From Victivallaceae bacterium (lineage in GTDB: Bacteria; Verrucomicrobiota; Lentisphaeria; Victivallales; Victivallaceae), in assembly GCA_028691615.1 (NCBI GenBank), contig JAQUYX010000013.1:1-33909 (forward strand): DNA of 33,909 nucleotides. Direction: 5' to 3'. Within the stretch, counting starts at the first letter, position 1, and the number at the start of each line of letters is the position of its first letter. This document shows, in pieces, positions 22,420 to 31,413 of this stretch. A program made the position numbers and the translations under genes. Under the pieces are notes generated by a model, which was not told the origin of the DNA, did not search any database, and saw nothing but the letters and a program-made list of their open reading frames with translations.

Positions 22420-25400
22420 CTATTTCGTAGGAGAAGTGGCGTCTTTCCCTTGCTTTGCCGGGAGAAGAAAACGAACCGCCGCTCCTTTCGTCTCTTCAAA
22501 ATGCAGTTGCTGCCAGCGTTCGCCGGGAGAGCGAAGAACCAGACGATTTCTTCCGGGAAGCGGGGCGAACGTGATCTTTTGATTCTTGATTCGGATTCTT
22601 TGGCCATTGAGCCATATTTCGCTCTTCATGTGCGGGGCGTCCGCTGTCGAGAATAACGTGAGTGCGCCTTTGCCAGTCGGGGTGAATTCCACCATGGCAA
22701 GGTACTCTTTGCCTCCCCAGCGCTTGCGGTCCAAAGTCGGGTAGATTGCCCCGGGGCCGACTCCGATACGCAGCGCGGGCGTTTCCTGCTTTAAGCCGAA
22801 ATCCGCTGCCGCCGCTCCCGGTTGCGAGAACTTCGCCAGATCAATTTTGCCGTCGCGGGGATATTCATAAATCGACGCTGCGTGGTCGGCCGTCGGCGGC
22901 AACGCGCTGTTTGCCAATTCCGACAGCTCCGCATAGAGCCGGTTTCGCTTTCCCTCAAGGGTGAAGTCCAGTTGCAGCGCGAAATAAGGCGCTCCGTAAC
23001 GAAAAAAGTCTTCCGGTCGAGCCAGTGGCTGTTCGACGGAGACGCAAATTGCTTTCCCTGGAAGAAGCTGCGGGATGTCGCGACGAATGATTTCGACGTT
23101 CCAGGCGGGAGGAAAACGGAAGGAAAATTCCAGATTTGTCAGCGGCTTTGCGTCGCCATTGGTGAGCCGGCCTTCCCACGTGCGTTCTCCGGTGCGAACC
23201 AATTTCAGCTGCAAAGACGGAAATGCTTCGGAAGAACCATCCACTTTCGTCCTGCCGAATCGGGATGGAAGCGTTTGTTCCGCCGAGTGCGGCAGTTCCA
23301 GCTGTTTTTCTTGGTGCAATTTTCCCGTCGACGCGGTTTTCGGAGTTCCTCCGGCGAGCCGGAACCAGAGGGGGACGCATGCGCCCAACTCTCCCGGAAC
23401 AATCCGTGTGATGGAGAAAATCGCAGTTTTATCCTGTATTTTTTTGCTCACACGAGTGTTGAGTGCCTCATAGCGGTACGCGCCGTATTCGTTCAGATTG
23501 CATTGCCACCATGCGGGATTGGAGGCGAGTTTTGCATAGATTTTGTCCAAATTTTGCAAGCCCTCCGGCGTGTGCCAGGAGTGCATGGACATCGAGATGG
23601 CAGGCTGGATCTTCAGCGCACTGGAATTGTGAAGCGCCGCTTTCAGCTGTTTTTCAAATCGATCGAGGTTTGCGTCGCGGTCTCCGGGGGTCAGCAGTTT
23701 CGCCAGGGCGAGCGTTCCGGGCGGATACCCCAGCTGCCGATCGCCGGAAGGATAGAAAACATCCGGCGACGCCAGCACTCCGGCAGTCCGCATGGATCGC
23801 CCTACACTCGCCGGGATGAGCGAAAAAGGGGAACGCCAGTCGCAGAAGGGAAGCACTTGCGAGTTGACCGGGGTTTGCGAGAGTGTTTCAAGCAGAATGC
23901 GGTTGGACATGAATTCGCGGAATTGCTCATTGCTGTCCAATGCCGTGAGCATCGGATGCGTGGCAGTATGCAACCCGATGCTGTTGCCGCCTTGCAGCAG
24001 TTGCGCACAATAATTGGGAATGTCCTTCTGAAGCTGCTGCGACGGGGTGTTCAGAAAGAAGGTTCCGCGGCAATGATGCTGCGTCATGATCTTATGCGTT
24101 TTGAGGTGATTGGGCGAGGCGTCATCCCACCGGGAGGTCACGGCCAGTTGATAATCGGCAGGAAGCGGCTGCGCGGTCAGCTTGACTTGCCGCGCTTCGG
24201 ATTCGGTGTCGAACGTCATTTGAACTTCCTGCCGGTATTCGCGTAACCCGAGCGGATTTTCGGCCTTTCGGGGGGCGTGATTGCGCCGGAGCGCGTCGAT
24301 TAAAACCCGTTTGCGGGCGGTGTTGCCTTCAATTCGCGTGCGGACTGCCGGGTCGTCGGAGTGCTCGACGCTCCAGCCGGACCACTCGCGGAATGCATGG
24401 TAGGTCCAGTCCCAGCCGTATTCTTCAAAGAGATCGATCAGATCGCTGAGGTATTTTCCTGCATTGGGCGCCCAGCGGATGACGCTGAATTCCCCGATGT
24501 AGATGGGAACTTGATATTTTTTCTGGAAATCGATCACGGGAAGCAGTTCCCGGCGAAGTTGTTCCTTGTCGTAATGCTTGCCGTCAATCATGCCCGGATA
24601 GGAGATTAATTTGGCGACCGGACGGAAAATGCCTTGAAAAGTGTATGTGGAAGGTTTGTAGAAATGGACGCTATATACCATATTCTTTTCGGGGATCGGC
24701 TTAAGCGAACGCAGACCTTCGGGGTTGCCTACCATCGCCGGCTCCACGATAATGGGCGTGTCCGGATCAATTTCGCGGATTGCGTGTGCGACTTTGGCGG
24801 AGAGCGCGTTCCAGTCGTCGCCTCCGTTGGGCGTGTAGACATAAGCGTCTTCGCGCGGTTCGTTGAGAATATCGTAGCCCCAGACTTCGGGGCGGCCGCG
24901 GTAACGGGCGGCAATTTTTTTCCAGACATCGACCAGCAGTTTCTGCTGTGCCGGATCCAGATTCAAAGCGTTGTGGAGCAGATTGTTCTGCTGGTTCATC
25001 GGGCCGGAATGCAAATCGATCAGCACTTTGACGCCGTATTTTGCGAAACAAGGAAGCAAGGAATCCAGACGTGCCAGTTCCGCGTCGAGCCATGCACAAT
25101 ACTCGGGAAAGTCTTTGAATTTGATTTTTTTGAAATTCACGATTTGGTAGCGGACAAGATTTGCACCCCAATTTTCGCCCAGTTCCCGAATGGCGTTTTC
25201 CGAGAGGTCGTGCCCGGTCATGACGCCGCGGAAGCGGGTCTTCTGCAAATACGGTTTGCCGCTTTGCGGAGGCAGAACTTCCGGGGTGCTGTCCTCGATG
25301 GTCTCGATTTTCAAATTCCGAATCTGGAATAGCCCGGAACTGCCCTGGAGTCCCAACGCCAGTGCGGGTTTTTTTGCATCCGCCGGGACAAAGATCGAAA

Positions 25401-25806
25401 GCGTTGCGGGGCTCCAGTCGAAGGAACCGTAACGGCGGGTGAAATCCCAATAGTAGGTTTGTTCCGGCATGGGACAAACCAGCATGATTTTCGGTCCCAG
25501 ATAGGTGCGCATGGGTTTGGAGATCTCTCTGCCGCGAATTTCGCAGGAGACTTGAATGCGCTTGCCGTTGACCTTCTCTTCCGGGAGGGGGAGGGAAATG
25601 AGCGTGCCTTTGAGGGACGGCTTGGCTTCTTGAAAAGAGAGGGAACCACCTTCGGAGGGATCGAAATGCTTCTTCGCCGCGGGCCATTGTGCGAAGGATT
25701 TTTCGTTCCGGCAGTCGATTTGATAGAGCGAAGAGACGATCTTTCCCGCGAAAGCCGTTTCGAGAAGGAAGAGGATCGAAAATAAGGAGAAAAATTTACG
25801 GATCAT
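22420..25806 (-). CDS. Secreted GH5-like glycosidase fused to a polysaccharide-deacetylase-like domain
   Basis: A 1128-residue exported enzyme. The signal peptide is MIRKFFSLFSILFLLETAFA. Residues about 25-185 look like a beta-sandwich binding module ending in FQIRNLKIE. Residues about 190-505 are a GH5-type barrel: VLIDLHSGP, acid/base Glu316 in YDILNEPRED, HFYKPSTY, and nucleophile Glu439 in PIYIGEFSV. Residues about 550-800 resemble a NodB/CE4 deacetylase: SRWDDAS (Asp561/562), GTFFLNT and GLHTATH (His613, His617), the classic Asp-His-His metal set, though the usual TFDDG is altered. About 300 C-terminal residues form further beta-rich regions. The start at 25806 has TAGGAG upstream. It follows pseudopilin 2 by 10 bases. 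The substrate is unknown; a combined glycosidase and deacetylase is inferred. Confidence 0.78.
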   Translation of the reverse strand: MIRKFFSLFSILFLLETAFAGKIVSSLYQIDCRNEKSFAQWPAAKKHFDPSEGGSLSFQEAKPSLKGTLISLPLPEEKVNGKRIQVSCEIRGREISKPMRTYLGPKIMLVCPMPEQTYYWDFTRRYGSFDWSPATLSIFVPADAKKPALALGLQGSSGLFQIRNLKIETIEDSTPEVLPPQSGKPYLQKTRFRGVMTGHDLSENAIRELGENWGANLVRYQIVNFKKIKFKDFPEYCAWLDAELARLDSLLPCFAKYGVKVLIDLHSGPMNQQNNLLHNALNLDPAQQKLLVDVWKKIAARYRGRPEVWGYDILNEPREDAYVYTPNGGDDWNALSAKVAHAIREIDPDTPIIVEPAMVGNPEGLRSLKPIPEKNMVYSVHFYKPSTYTFQGIFRPVAKLISYPGMIDGKHYDKEQLRRELLPVIDFQKKYQVPIYIGEFSVIRWAPNAGKYLSDLIDLFEEYGWDWTYHAFREWSGWSVEHSDDPAVRTRIEGNTARKRVLIDALRRNHAPRKAENPLGLREYRQEVQMTFDTESEARQVKLTAQPLPADYQLAVTSRWDDASPNHLKTHKIMTQHHCRGTFFLNTPSQQLQKDIPNYCAQLLQGGNSIGLHTATHPMLTALDSNEQFREFMSNRILLETLSQTPVNSQVLPFCDWRSPFSLIPASVGRSMRTAGVLASPDVFYPSGDRQLGYPPGTLALAKLLTPGDRDANLDRFEKQLKAALHNSSALKIQPAISMSMHSWHTPEGLQNLDKIYAKLASNPAWWQCNLNEYGAYRYEALNTRVSKKIQDKTAIFSITRIVPGELGACVPLWFRLAGGTPKTASTGKLHQEKQLELPHSAEQTLPSRFGRTKVDGSSEAFPSLQLKLVRTGERTWEGRLTNGDAKPLTNLEFSFRFPPAWNVEIIRRDIPQLLPGKAICVSVEQPLARPEDFFRYGAPYFALQLDFTLEGKRNRLYAELSELANSALPPTADHAASIYEYPRDGKIDLAKFSQPGAAAADFGLKQETPALRIGVGPGAIYPTLDRKRWGGKEYLAMVEFTPTGKGALTLFSTADAPHMKSEIWLNGQRIRIKNQKITFAPLPGRNRLVLRSPGERWQQLHFEETKGAAVRFLLPAKQGKDATSPTK

Positions 25807-25816
25807 AAGTCGACTC

Positions 25817-26590
25817 CTATTTTTCGTAGTTATAGAATACTTCGTTTGCCGTTTCGCTTTTGAACGGTGCATAATTCCACGGCTCTGCGTTCTGAATGGG
25901 ATATGGAGCGACATTGCCCGCGAGGTGAAGCACATTCAAGTTGGAGGTATGCCGCATTGAGAGGGCTCCCCAGCTTGCCGATGGATTCTTCGTGGGGGAA
26001 GAGCCCGGATTCCAGCGGTAGAAGCCGGAATTTTGAACTTTTCCGGCGGCGTCCATTTCCTGAATATCAAGAAGCAGGATCTTTTGCGCGGTATTTTGAA
26101 CGCGGGAGATTTTCATTGCGCGCTCTGTGGATCGGCGGATTCCGTTCCACGGTGCTGCGTAATGCGGTTTTTGAATCCACCAGTCGTTGCCGTCGCCGAC
26201 CGAACCATCGGGCTTGGTCTGTCCGTCCATGCGAAAATACCCCGCCTGGGAGGGGCAGCGCAAGAGGGTGATGTTGATATAATTTCCGCTGGTGAAGTGA
26301 AATCCGTTCAGGAACGGTTTGTCCGGGGCGTTGGGATTGGGGCCCATGAGGCAGTTGGTCCAGTAGGGGGGTGTGTTGCTTCCGGAATCGCTGGGCGGAA
26401 GGATGTCGTCATTGTCTCCAACGTATTGTGCGAACCCAAGTCCCAGCTGTTTGAGGCGGTTGACACAGGAGATGTTCCGGGCTTTTTCGCGTGCTTTATT
26501 GAGTGCCGGAAGCAGCATCCCGGCAAGAATTGCGATGATCGCGATGACCACGAGTAGTTCAATCAAGGTGAACCGGCGATTGATTTTCAT
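25817..26590 (-). CDS. Type II secretion-type pseudopilin 2
   Basis: A 257-residue protein with a class III prepilin leader: KINRRF then [23 protein letters not shown], nearly identical to pseudopilin 1 through residue 32 or so, then diverging. Cleavage is expected before the FTLIE segment. The C-terminal part has [19 protein letters not shown], a variant of the H-x9-DG motif in which the Asp is replaced by Asn (AGN). AAAGGTAC lies before the ATG. It sits 80 bases after gntR and 10 bases before the GH5 fusion gene, so the three appear to be one transcription unit. No separate copy of the GntR-type operator is seen in front of it. Confidence 0.87.
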   Translation of the reverse strand: MKINRRFTLIELLVVIAIIAILAGMLLPALNKAREKARNISCVNRLKQLGLGFAQYVGDNDDILPPSDSGSNTPPYWTNCLMGPNPNAPDKPFLNGFHFTSGNYINITLLRCPSQAGYFRMDGQTKPDGSVGDGNDWWIQKPHYAAPWNGIRRSTERAMKISRVQNTAQKILLLDIQEMDAAGKVQNSGFYRWNPGSSPTKNPSASWGALSMRHTSNLNVLHLAGNVAPYPIQNAEPWNYAPFKSETANEVFYNYEK

Positions 26591-26670
26591 TTTTTTGTAC
26601 CTTTCTATTTTGGAGATGAAAAAAACTCATCCTTGAATCGGTGTCGCGTCGGATTTTTGAGAATACGATC

Positions 26671-27732
26671 CTAGTTTTTAGCAGAAACATTTTTCCTGTT
26701 TTCGGCAGAGAGAGAGCCGCGCCGGATTAAAGTACCGGGGATTTTACAAAGCAGCCGTTTTTCCTTGCCCAGCGCCATTTGTCCTGCGACGCCTCCGAGC
26801 TGTACCGCGTCTGCTCGGACGGCCGCGATGCCGAGCGATTCGAAGGAGAGATCGTCGCCTTGAACGAGCAGCGTCAGTTCCTTGCCCGGACGAAGTCCGG
26901 CGTGTTTTGCCGCCGTCAGAAACGGGGTCAGAAGCGATTGGGAGGTGAGATAAAAATTGCGTTCTCCCTGCGACAGCAGATCCAGTGTGAGTTTTGCGGT
27001 TGCGCTGCGCCAGTCCCGAAGGGGAACCCACTGGCGGAGGATGGTCATTTGGTGTTGTTCGGCGCGTTCGCGAATGCCTTGCTGAATTGCTTCGGAGAGC
27101 AGATGTTCCGCTTCGGGCGACATGCTCACGAACCGTTTTGCTCCGGCGGCGGAGAACGCCTCCGTCACGGCGTTCGCAGTCGCGCTGTGGTCGGTTGTCA
27201 CTGTCCGGACTCCCGGATGGGTGAATTCGCGGTTGATGACCACCGCGACGCGATCGGCGTCGGCGAGGTGGGCGACGGCCTTGAGTTCCTCCGCTTCCGG
27301 GGAGATCCAGATGCTGGCGCTTTCGGTGGAGGAGAGCAGTCGGTATAAGAGTGGTTCACTGTATTTTTCGATGCTGAGCCGGACTCCGGCGGAGAGCGAA
27401 TTCATGATGCCTTGAATGACTGAGCAAAAATATAAGTTGGTGTCCCAGCTTTCCCAATCGGAACGGATGATCGCGACCATTTCCCGGAGCCGTTGTTGTT
27501 TTTTTGCGGGGTCTTCCCTGAGGAAACTGCCGCGGCCGGGAATTCGGACGATCATATCGGCGTCGAGGAAATACTCCAATGCCTTTCGAACGGTGGGGCG
27601 GCAGACTTTGTATTCGCGGCAGAGTTCCAGCTCGGACGGGAGCCGCCGATCCTGCGCCGTTTGCATTCGGGTCAGCAAATCTTCCCGGATCTTCAGGTAG
27701 ATCGGTTTGGTCGAAAACTCTTTGTTGTCCAT
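26671..27732 (-). CDS. GntR-family regulator with LacI-type effector domain
   Basis: A 353-residue transcription factor. Residues about 8-75 are a GntR winged helix: PIYLKIREDLLTRM, LPSELELCREYKVCRPTVRKALEYF and the wing IVRIPGRGSFL. The remainder resembles a periplasmic-binding/LacI sugar-sensing domain: EMVAIIRSDWES, FCSVIQGIM, RVAVVINREF, then TVTTDHSATANAVTEAFSAAGAKRFV and a late ELTLLVQGDDL strand. Such regulators usually respond to a sugar and control nearby sugar genes. The Shine-Dalgarno is weak. Its own promoter carries the same TTACAT-rich block as the pseudopilin 1 unit, so autoregulation plus control of that unit is likely. The first gene of a probable gntR - pseudopilin 2 - GH5/CE4 operon. 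Confidence 0.87.
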   Translation of the reverse strand: MDNKEFSTKPIYLKIREDLLTRMQTAQDRRLPSELELCREYKVCRPTVRKALEYFLDADMIVRIPGRGSFLREDPAKKQQRLREMVAIIRSDWESWDTNLYFCSVIQGIMNSLSAGVRLSIEKYSEPLLYRLLSSTESASIWISPEAEELKAVAHLADADRVAVVINREFTHPGVRTVTTDHSATANAVTEAFSAAGAKRFVSMSPEAEHLLSEAIQQGIRERAEQHQMTILRQWVPLRDWRSATAKLTLDLLSQGERNFYLTSQSLLTPFLTAAKHAGLRPGKELTLLVQGDDLSFESLGIAAVRADAVQLGGVAGQMALGKEKRLLCKIPGTLIRRGSLSAENRKNVSAKN

Positions 27733-27757
27733 ATGATGCTTGTCCGTTCCGGATTTT

Positions 27758-27814
27758 ATGTTACATTACATTTACTGACATTTAATACTATAATCAATTG
27801 ACGGCAAAAGTCAA
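27758..27814 (-). promoter_or_regulatory. Promoter and putative operator of gntR
   Basis: Read on the minus strand: TTGACT (27809-27814), 16-base spacer, TATAGT (27787-27792), then an AT-rich block at 27758-27785 with TTACAT repeats, almost the same as at 22087-22114. The expected transcription start falls inside or just before the block, which suits self-repression by GntR. Confidence 0.62.
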
Positions 27815-27869
27815 TAGCGGATTCTTCGCGACGCTGTTTTTTTTGTAAAAAACTGTTTTCCGTCTAATT

Positions 27870-27950
27870 GGACGACACTGCCCAAATTTGCGCCGCGTCT
27901 TCCGGCGGCTCGGAAACGGCCTGCAACCGTGGCTTTTTGATCCATCCGAA
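27870..27950. repeat. Intergenic repeat copy D (internally deleted)
   Basis: Begins with the left arm GGACGACACTG and matches the first half of the core (GCGCCGCGTCTTCC, GAAACGGCCTGCAACCG, GTGGCTTTT), then jumps to GATCCATCCGAAATC near the right part of the core; the right arm is not found. The promoter block to its left and this repeat together match 22087-22260. The rest of the 27733-28151 gap is AT-rich, with a possible weak kinase promoter (TTGACA at 27969-27974), and holds no gene. Confidence 0.7.
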
Positions 27951-28151
27951 ATCATAACCGGAAAGAATTTGACAAGGATTTTTGAAAAAAATTTGATTTA
28001 TATTTTTTTACATGTATGGTAAAAAAGTAGATGTGTGCAAAATTTTTTTCTTTGACGGAAGACCGTCTTGGCCGCAGCAGCAAAGCGGGATAAGCGTTGG
28101 CGTCGGTGGAAAAAATATATTTTTTATCAACAAAGGCGGAATTGGGCGTAT

Positions 28152-30554
28152 ATGCGTTTTCAATGTCCTGAGTGTAAAGGGATTATCGATTACGAGGGGC
28201 AGGACTCCTCGGTCGATGTCAAATGTGGCCATTGCGGACGGACGGTCAATGTACCGGACAGCCAGACCGCTCCCGGCTGTTTGATTGACGACTTTCTGCT
28301 GATTCGCTACATTGCCGCAGGCGGGATGGGGGAGGTGTTTCTTGCCCGTCAGATGTCGTTGGACCGGGATGTGGCTCTGAAGATCCTTCGGCCCAAATTC
28401 GCCGACGATACGGAATTCATCCGCCTGTTCATTCAGGAGGCGCGCGCCGCAGCCAAGCTCAATCATCCCAACGTGGTTCAGGCCTATGCTGTGGGCGAGA
28501 GCGACGGGCTGTTTTACTTCGCCATGGAATTCATCGACGGCAAGACCATGAAGGAGGTCCTTGCCGAAGAGAAGGGCGGCAAAATCGAGCCGTTGCGTGC
28601 GGCGCGGATCATCCGGGACATTGCCGATGCACTGCATTTCGCGTGGACGGAATACAAGATTGTCCACCATGATATCAAGCCGGACAATATCATGCTCAAT
28701 TCCTCCGGCCGGGCGAAGCTCGCCGATCTGGGATTGGCGCAGGTCGGCACCGACAACGGGGAAAACGACGACGAAGAAGTGCTGGGCACTCCCCAGTACA
28801 TCAGTCCCGAACAACTGACCGGCGCGCCCACCGATGTGCGCAGCGATATTTACAGCCTGGGCGCAACGTTCTACCAGTTTGTGACCGGAAAATTCCCATT
28901 TGAAGGCGATTCTCCCGAGGAGATTGGACGCAAGCATCTGGATGCCCCGCTGGTTGCTCCGATGAAGGTGGACAAATCTGTTCCGCGCGAGGTGAGCGAC
29001 ATTATTGTAAAGATGATGGCCAAATCGCCCGGCGACCGGTATCAGTCCGGGCGGGCGTTGACCGAGGCTCTGGATAAATATATTGCCCATGTCGAAGGGA
29101 CGACCCGGGGAATCAAGTTGGCCATGCCGACGGTCAATGTCAATAAAGTCAACACCGGTTCGCTGCCTTCTCCGGGGACGACGCTGACCGGATCTTTGCC
29201 GGTCTCCGCCCCCAAGCTCACCGTTGCGGTTTCCCGAATCAAGGAGCCGGAGAAGGTTGTTGCCCCGTTGCCATCCTCCGGCGCGGAAACGCCGGAAAAT
29301 ACGGGTGCGAAGGACAAATCGGAGACGCGTGCGGCGCAAAAAGCGGCGAAATCCAGGGGAAAAAGCCGTGGAAAATTATGGTTGGCCGTGGGGGCTGTCT
29401 TTGTATTGTTGCTTGTGGGCGGAGGCGCTTTTGTATTTTTGACGCCGCAGGGAAAGAGTTTGTTCGCATCGTTGACCGGAAAAATTTCCGGGAAGAATGC
29501 CGCCTCCGGCGGTCGAATGGAGAATTCCGCCGCGCCCAAAACTGCTGCCAGGTCGGAATCGAAGGCGCAAGCTCCGACGCAATCTCCCGCGCAGAAACGG
29601 CGGACGCGTTATCTGGCCGGTGCGGCGGCGCTGAAGAGCTTTTTGGCGAACAACCCCAATGCGGAAGAGGAACTTCTTCGCCGTGTCGACGCATTTTTGG
29701 AGGACGATCAATATGGTCATCCCGGCAATCAGGAAGAGTTGACGGCGATGCTTCCGGTGCTGGAAACCTATTCGCGTGTGGACGAGCGTCTGCGGATAGA
29801 ACCGGTGCGCGAAGCCGGTCGCCGTCAGCGGCAGGAGATGGTTGCGCAGCGGCAGCGTGCGATGGAAGCTGCGGCCCAGCAGCGGCGGGAAATGGAAGCC
29901 CGGCGTCAGGCTGAGGAGATGCGCCGCCGACTGGAGGCGGAGCGCCGCAATGAAGAGGCCCAGCGGAGACGGGAGGCCGAGGAACAGCGAAAATTGGCCG
30001 CAATGGGGCGGCTCAGGGAATATCGCAAGCAGGTTGCCGAGCAGAAAGAGAAAATTGATACGGCGTTTCGCGCGTTTTTGCGCGGGGAAAACGAGGAAGA
30101 AAGTACTGTGAAGGTCATGAATGCCGCATTGGCTTTTGCCGATCAGCGTTCGGACGGGATGACCGGGTATGAGATTGAGGAAGCCAAACAATTTGCCGGA
30201 TTGGTGCGGCAGTTCTTACCGGAGATCGCGTATTGCGAGAAGATTCGGAGTTTTCTCAACGATCCGGCGGCGGTTTCGTCGTCGAGCTTCGAAGTGCGTC
30301 CCGGCGAGTTGATCAGGGTGGTTTCCTGCCGTCCGGAAGGATTTCAGGTGGTGTCGAAACTCAACGGGAAAAGTGGTGTGATTCCTTATTCGAACCGGGC
30401 CTTTTTGGAGCGTTTTTTCCGAACGGTTGCGCGGCGTGCGAAACTGGAGCACTTTCCGTTTTACTTCTCCCTGATGCTGGGACGCCGTGGCGCGCCGGAG
30501 CTGCGCAGCTTTCCGAACAACTTCTGGCGTGCTCATCTGAATGAGTTTCTCTGA
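28152..30554 (+). CDS. Membrane Ser/Thr protein kinase with N-terminal zinc ribbon
   Basis: An 800-residue Hanks-type kinase. Residues 1-35 hold a zinc ribbon (CPEC and CGHC). The kinase domain (about 45-310) has the glycine loop AAGGMGEVFLA, Lys77 in VALKIL, HHDIKPDN with catalytic Asp174 (the usual HRD is HHD), DLG at 192-194 in place of DFG, and GTPQYISPEQ. A low-complexity linker leads to one membrane helix at about 409-430, then an Arg/Glu-rich coiled coil at about 555-635 and a C-terminal globular region. The kinase faces the cytoplasm if the helix spans once. The start at 28152 is chosen because the zinc ribbon begins there; the frame continues upstream to 28068. proC starts 61 bases after it. 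Confidence 0.9.
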   Translation: MRFQCPECKGIIDYEGQDSSVDVKCGHCGRTVNVPDSQTAPGCLIDDFLLIRYIAAGGMGEVFLARQMSLDRDVALKILRPKFADDTEFIRLFIQEARAAAKLNHPNVVQAYAVGESDGLFYFAMEFIDGKTMKEVLAEEKGGKIEPLRAARIIRDIADALHFAWTEYKIVHHDIKPDNIMLNSSGRAKLADLGLAQVGTDNGENDDEEVLGTPQYISPEQLTGAPTDVRSDIYSLGATFYQFVTGKFPFEGDSPEEIGRKHLDAPLVAPMKVDKSVPREVSDIIVKMMAKSPGDRYQSGRALTEALDKYIAHVEGTTRGIKLAMPTVNVNKVNTGSLPSPGTTLTGSLPVSAPKLTVAVSRIKEPEKVVAPLPSSGAETPENTGAKDKSETRAAQKAAKSRGKSRGKLWLAVGAVFVLLLVGGGAFVFLTPQGKSLFASLTGKISGKNAASGGRMENSAAPKTAARSESKAQAPTQSPAQKRRTRYLAGAAALKSFLANNPNAEEELLRRVDAFLEDDQYGHPGNQEELTAMLPVLETYSRVDERLRIEPVREAGRRQRQEMVAQRQRAMEAAAQQRREMEARRQAEEMRRRLEAERRNEEAQRRREAEEQRKLAAMGRLREYRKQVAEQKEKIDTAFRAFLRGENEEESTVKVMNAALAFADQRSDGMTGYEIEEAKQFAGLVRQFLPEIAYCEKIRSFLNDPAAVSSSSFEVRPGELIRVVSCRPEGFQVVSKLNGKSGVIPYSNRAFLERFFRTVARRAKLEHFPFYFSLMLGRRGAPELRSFPNNFWRAHLNEFL

Positions 30555-30615
30555 GCGGGGCGTCGGGATCATTTTTTTTCTGAGTCAGACGAATTGAAGA
30601 AGGAGATTTTGTGCG

Positions 30616-31413
30616 ATGAAGGTAGCATTTTTGGGGACCGGCAAGATGGCCGGAGCGATTGCCGGCGGTCTGGTGCAGACGGGCACGTTTCGGGGAGAAG
30701 AGCTGATCGGGTATGATGTCCTGCCCGAATCGCTTGCCGAGTTTGGCAAACACAACGGCGCGGGCATGGCCGGCAGCGCTGCCGAAGCGGTGGATGCCGC
30801 GCAGATTGTTGTAATTGCGGTGAAGCCGCAGCATTTAAGTGCCGCATTGTCGCCGGTGTGTGGCGCTTTTGACGGGAAAATGGTCATTTCGATTGCGGCG
30901 GGCGTTCCGATTGCGCGGATTGCCCAGTTGACCGGCGCGCGCCGGATTGTGCGGGTGATGCCGAATACCCCGGCGCTGGTGGGGGAAGGGTGCGGCGCGT
31001 TTGCGGTCTCCGAGGAGGTTACATCGGAGGATTTGTCGGTGGTGGAGCGAATTTTGGGGGCGATCGGCCGGTTTTACCGGACCGGCGAATCGCTGCTGGA
31101 TGCGGTGACTGCGCTTTCTGGAAGCGGACCGGCGTATGTATTTGATTTCATTTCCGCATTGGCCGACGGTGGCGTGACCGAGGGGCTGTCTCGGAATGTC
31201 GCGCTGAATCTGGCGGCGCAGACGGTACTGGGCAGTGCGAAACTGGTTTTGGAGTCTGGCAAGCATCCCGGGGAGTTGAGGGATATGGTTTCCAGTCCGG
31301 CGGGAACGACGATTGCGGGGCTGAATGAATTGGAAAACCGGGCGTTTCGTGCGGCGGTGATCTCTGCGGTGCGTGCGGCGGCATCTCGTTCCCGGGAACT
31401 GGGAAAATCATGA
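30616..31413 (+). CDS. proC: Pyrroline-5-carboxylate reductase
   Basis: A 265-residue ProC, which reduces pyrroline-5-carboxylate to proline with NAD(P)H. The Rossmann fold starts at once with KVAFLGTGKMAGAIAGGL; VVIAVKPQ follows, then RIVRVMPNTPALVGEG. The C-terminal dimerisation helices contain the family signature ALSGSGPAYVFDFISALADGG and the end motif MVSSPAGTTIAGLNELE. AAGGAG lies 9-14 bases before the ATG. The stop overlaps the start of the next gene (ATGA), so the two are coupled. Confidence 0.95.
   Translation: MKVAFLGTGKMAGAIAGGLVQTGTFRGEELIGYDVLPESLAEFGKHNGAGMAGSAAEAVDAAQIVVIAVKPQHLSAALSPVCGAFDGKMVISIAAGVPIARIAQLTGARRIVRVMPNTPALVGEGCGAFAVSEEVTSEDLSVVERILGAIGRFYRTGESLLDAVTALSGSGPAYVFDFISALADGGVTEGLSRNVALNLAAQTVLGSAKLVLESGKHPGELRDMVSSPAGTTIAGLNELENRAFRAAVISAVRAAASRSRELGKS

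Noticed and set aside
28068-28151. Longer N-terminus for the Ser/Thr kinase
   Set aside because: The added residues are very basic, lack a ribosome-binding site and precede a zinc ribbon that naturally begins at MRFQCPEC.
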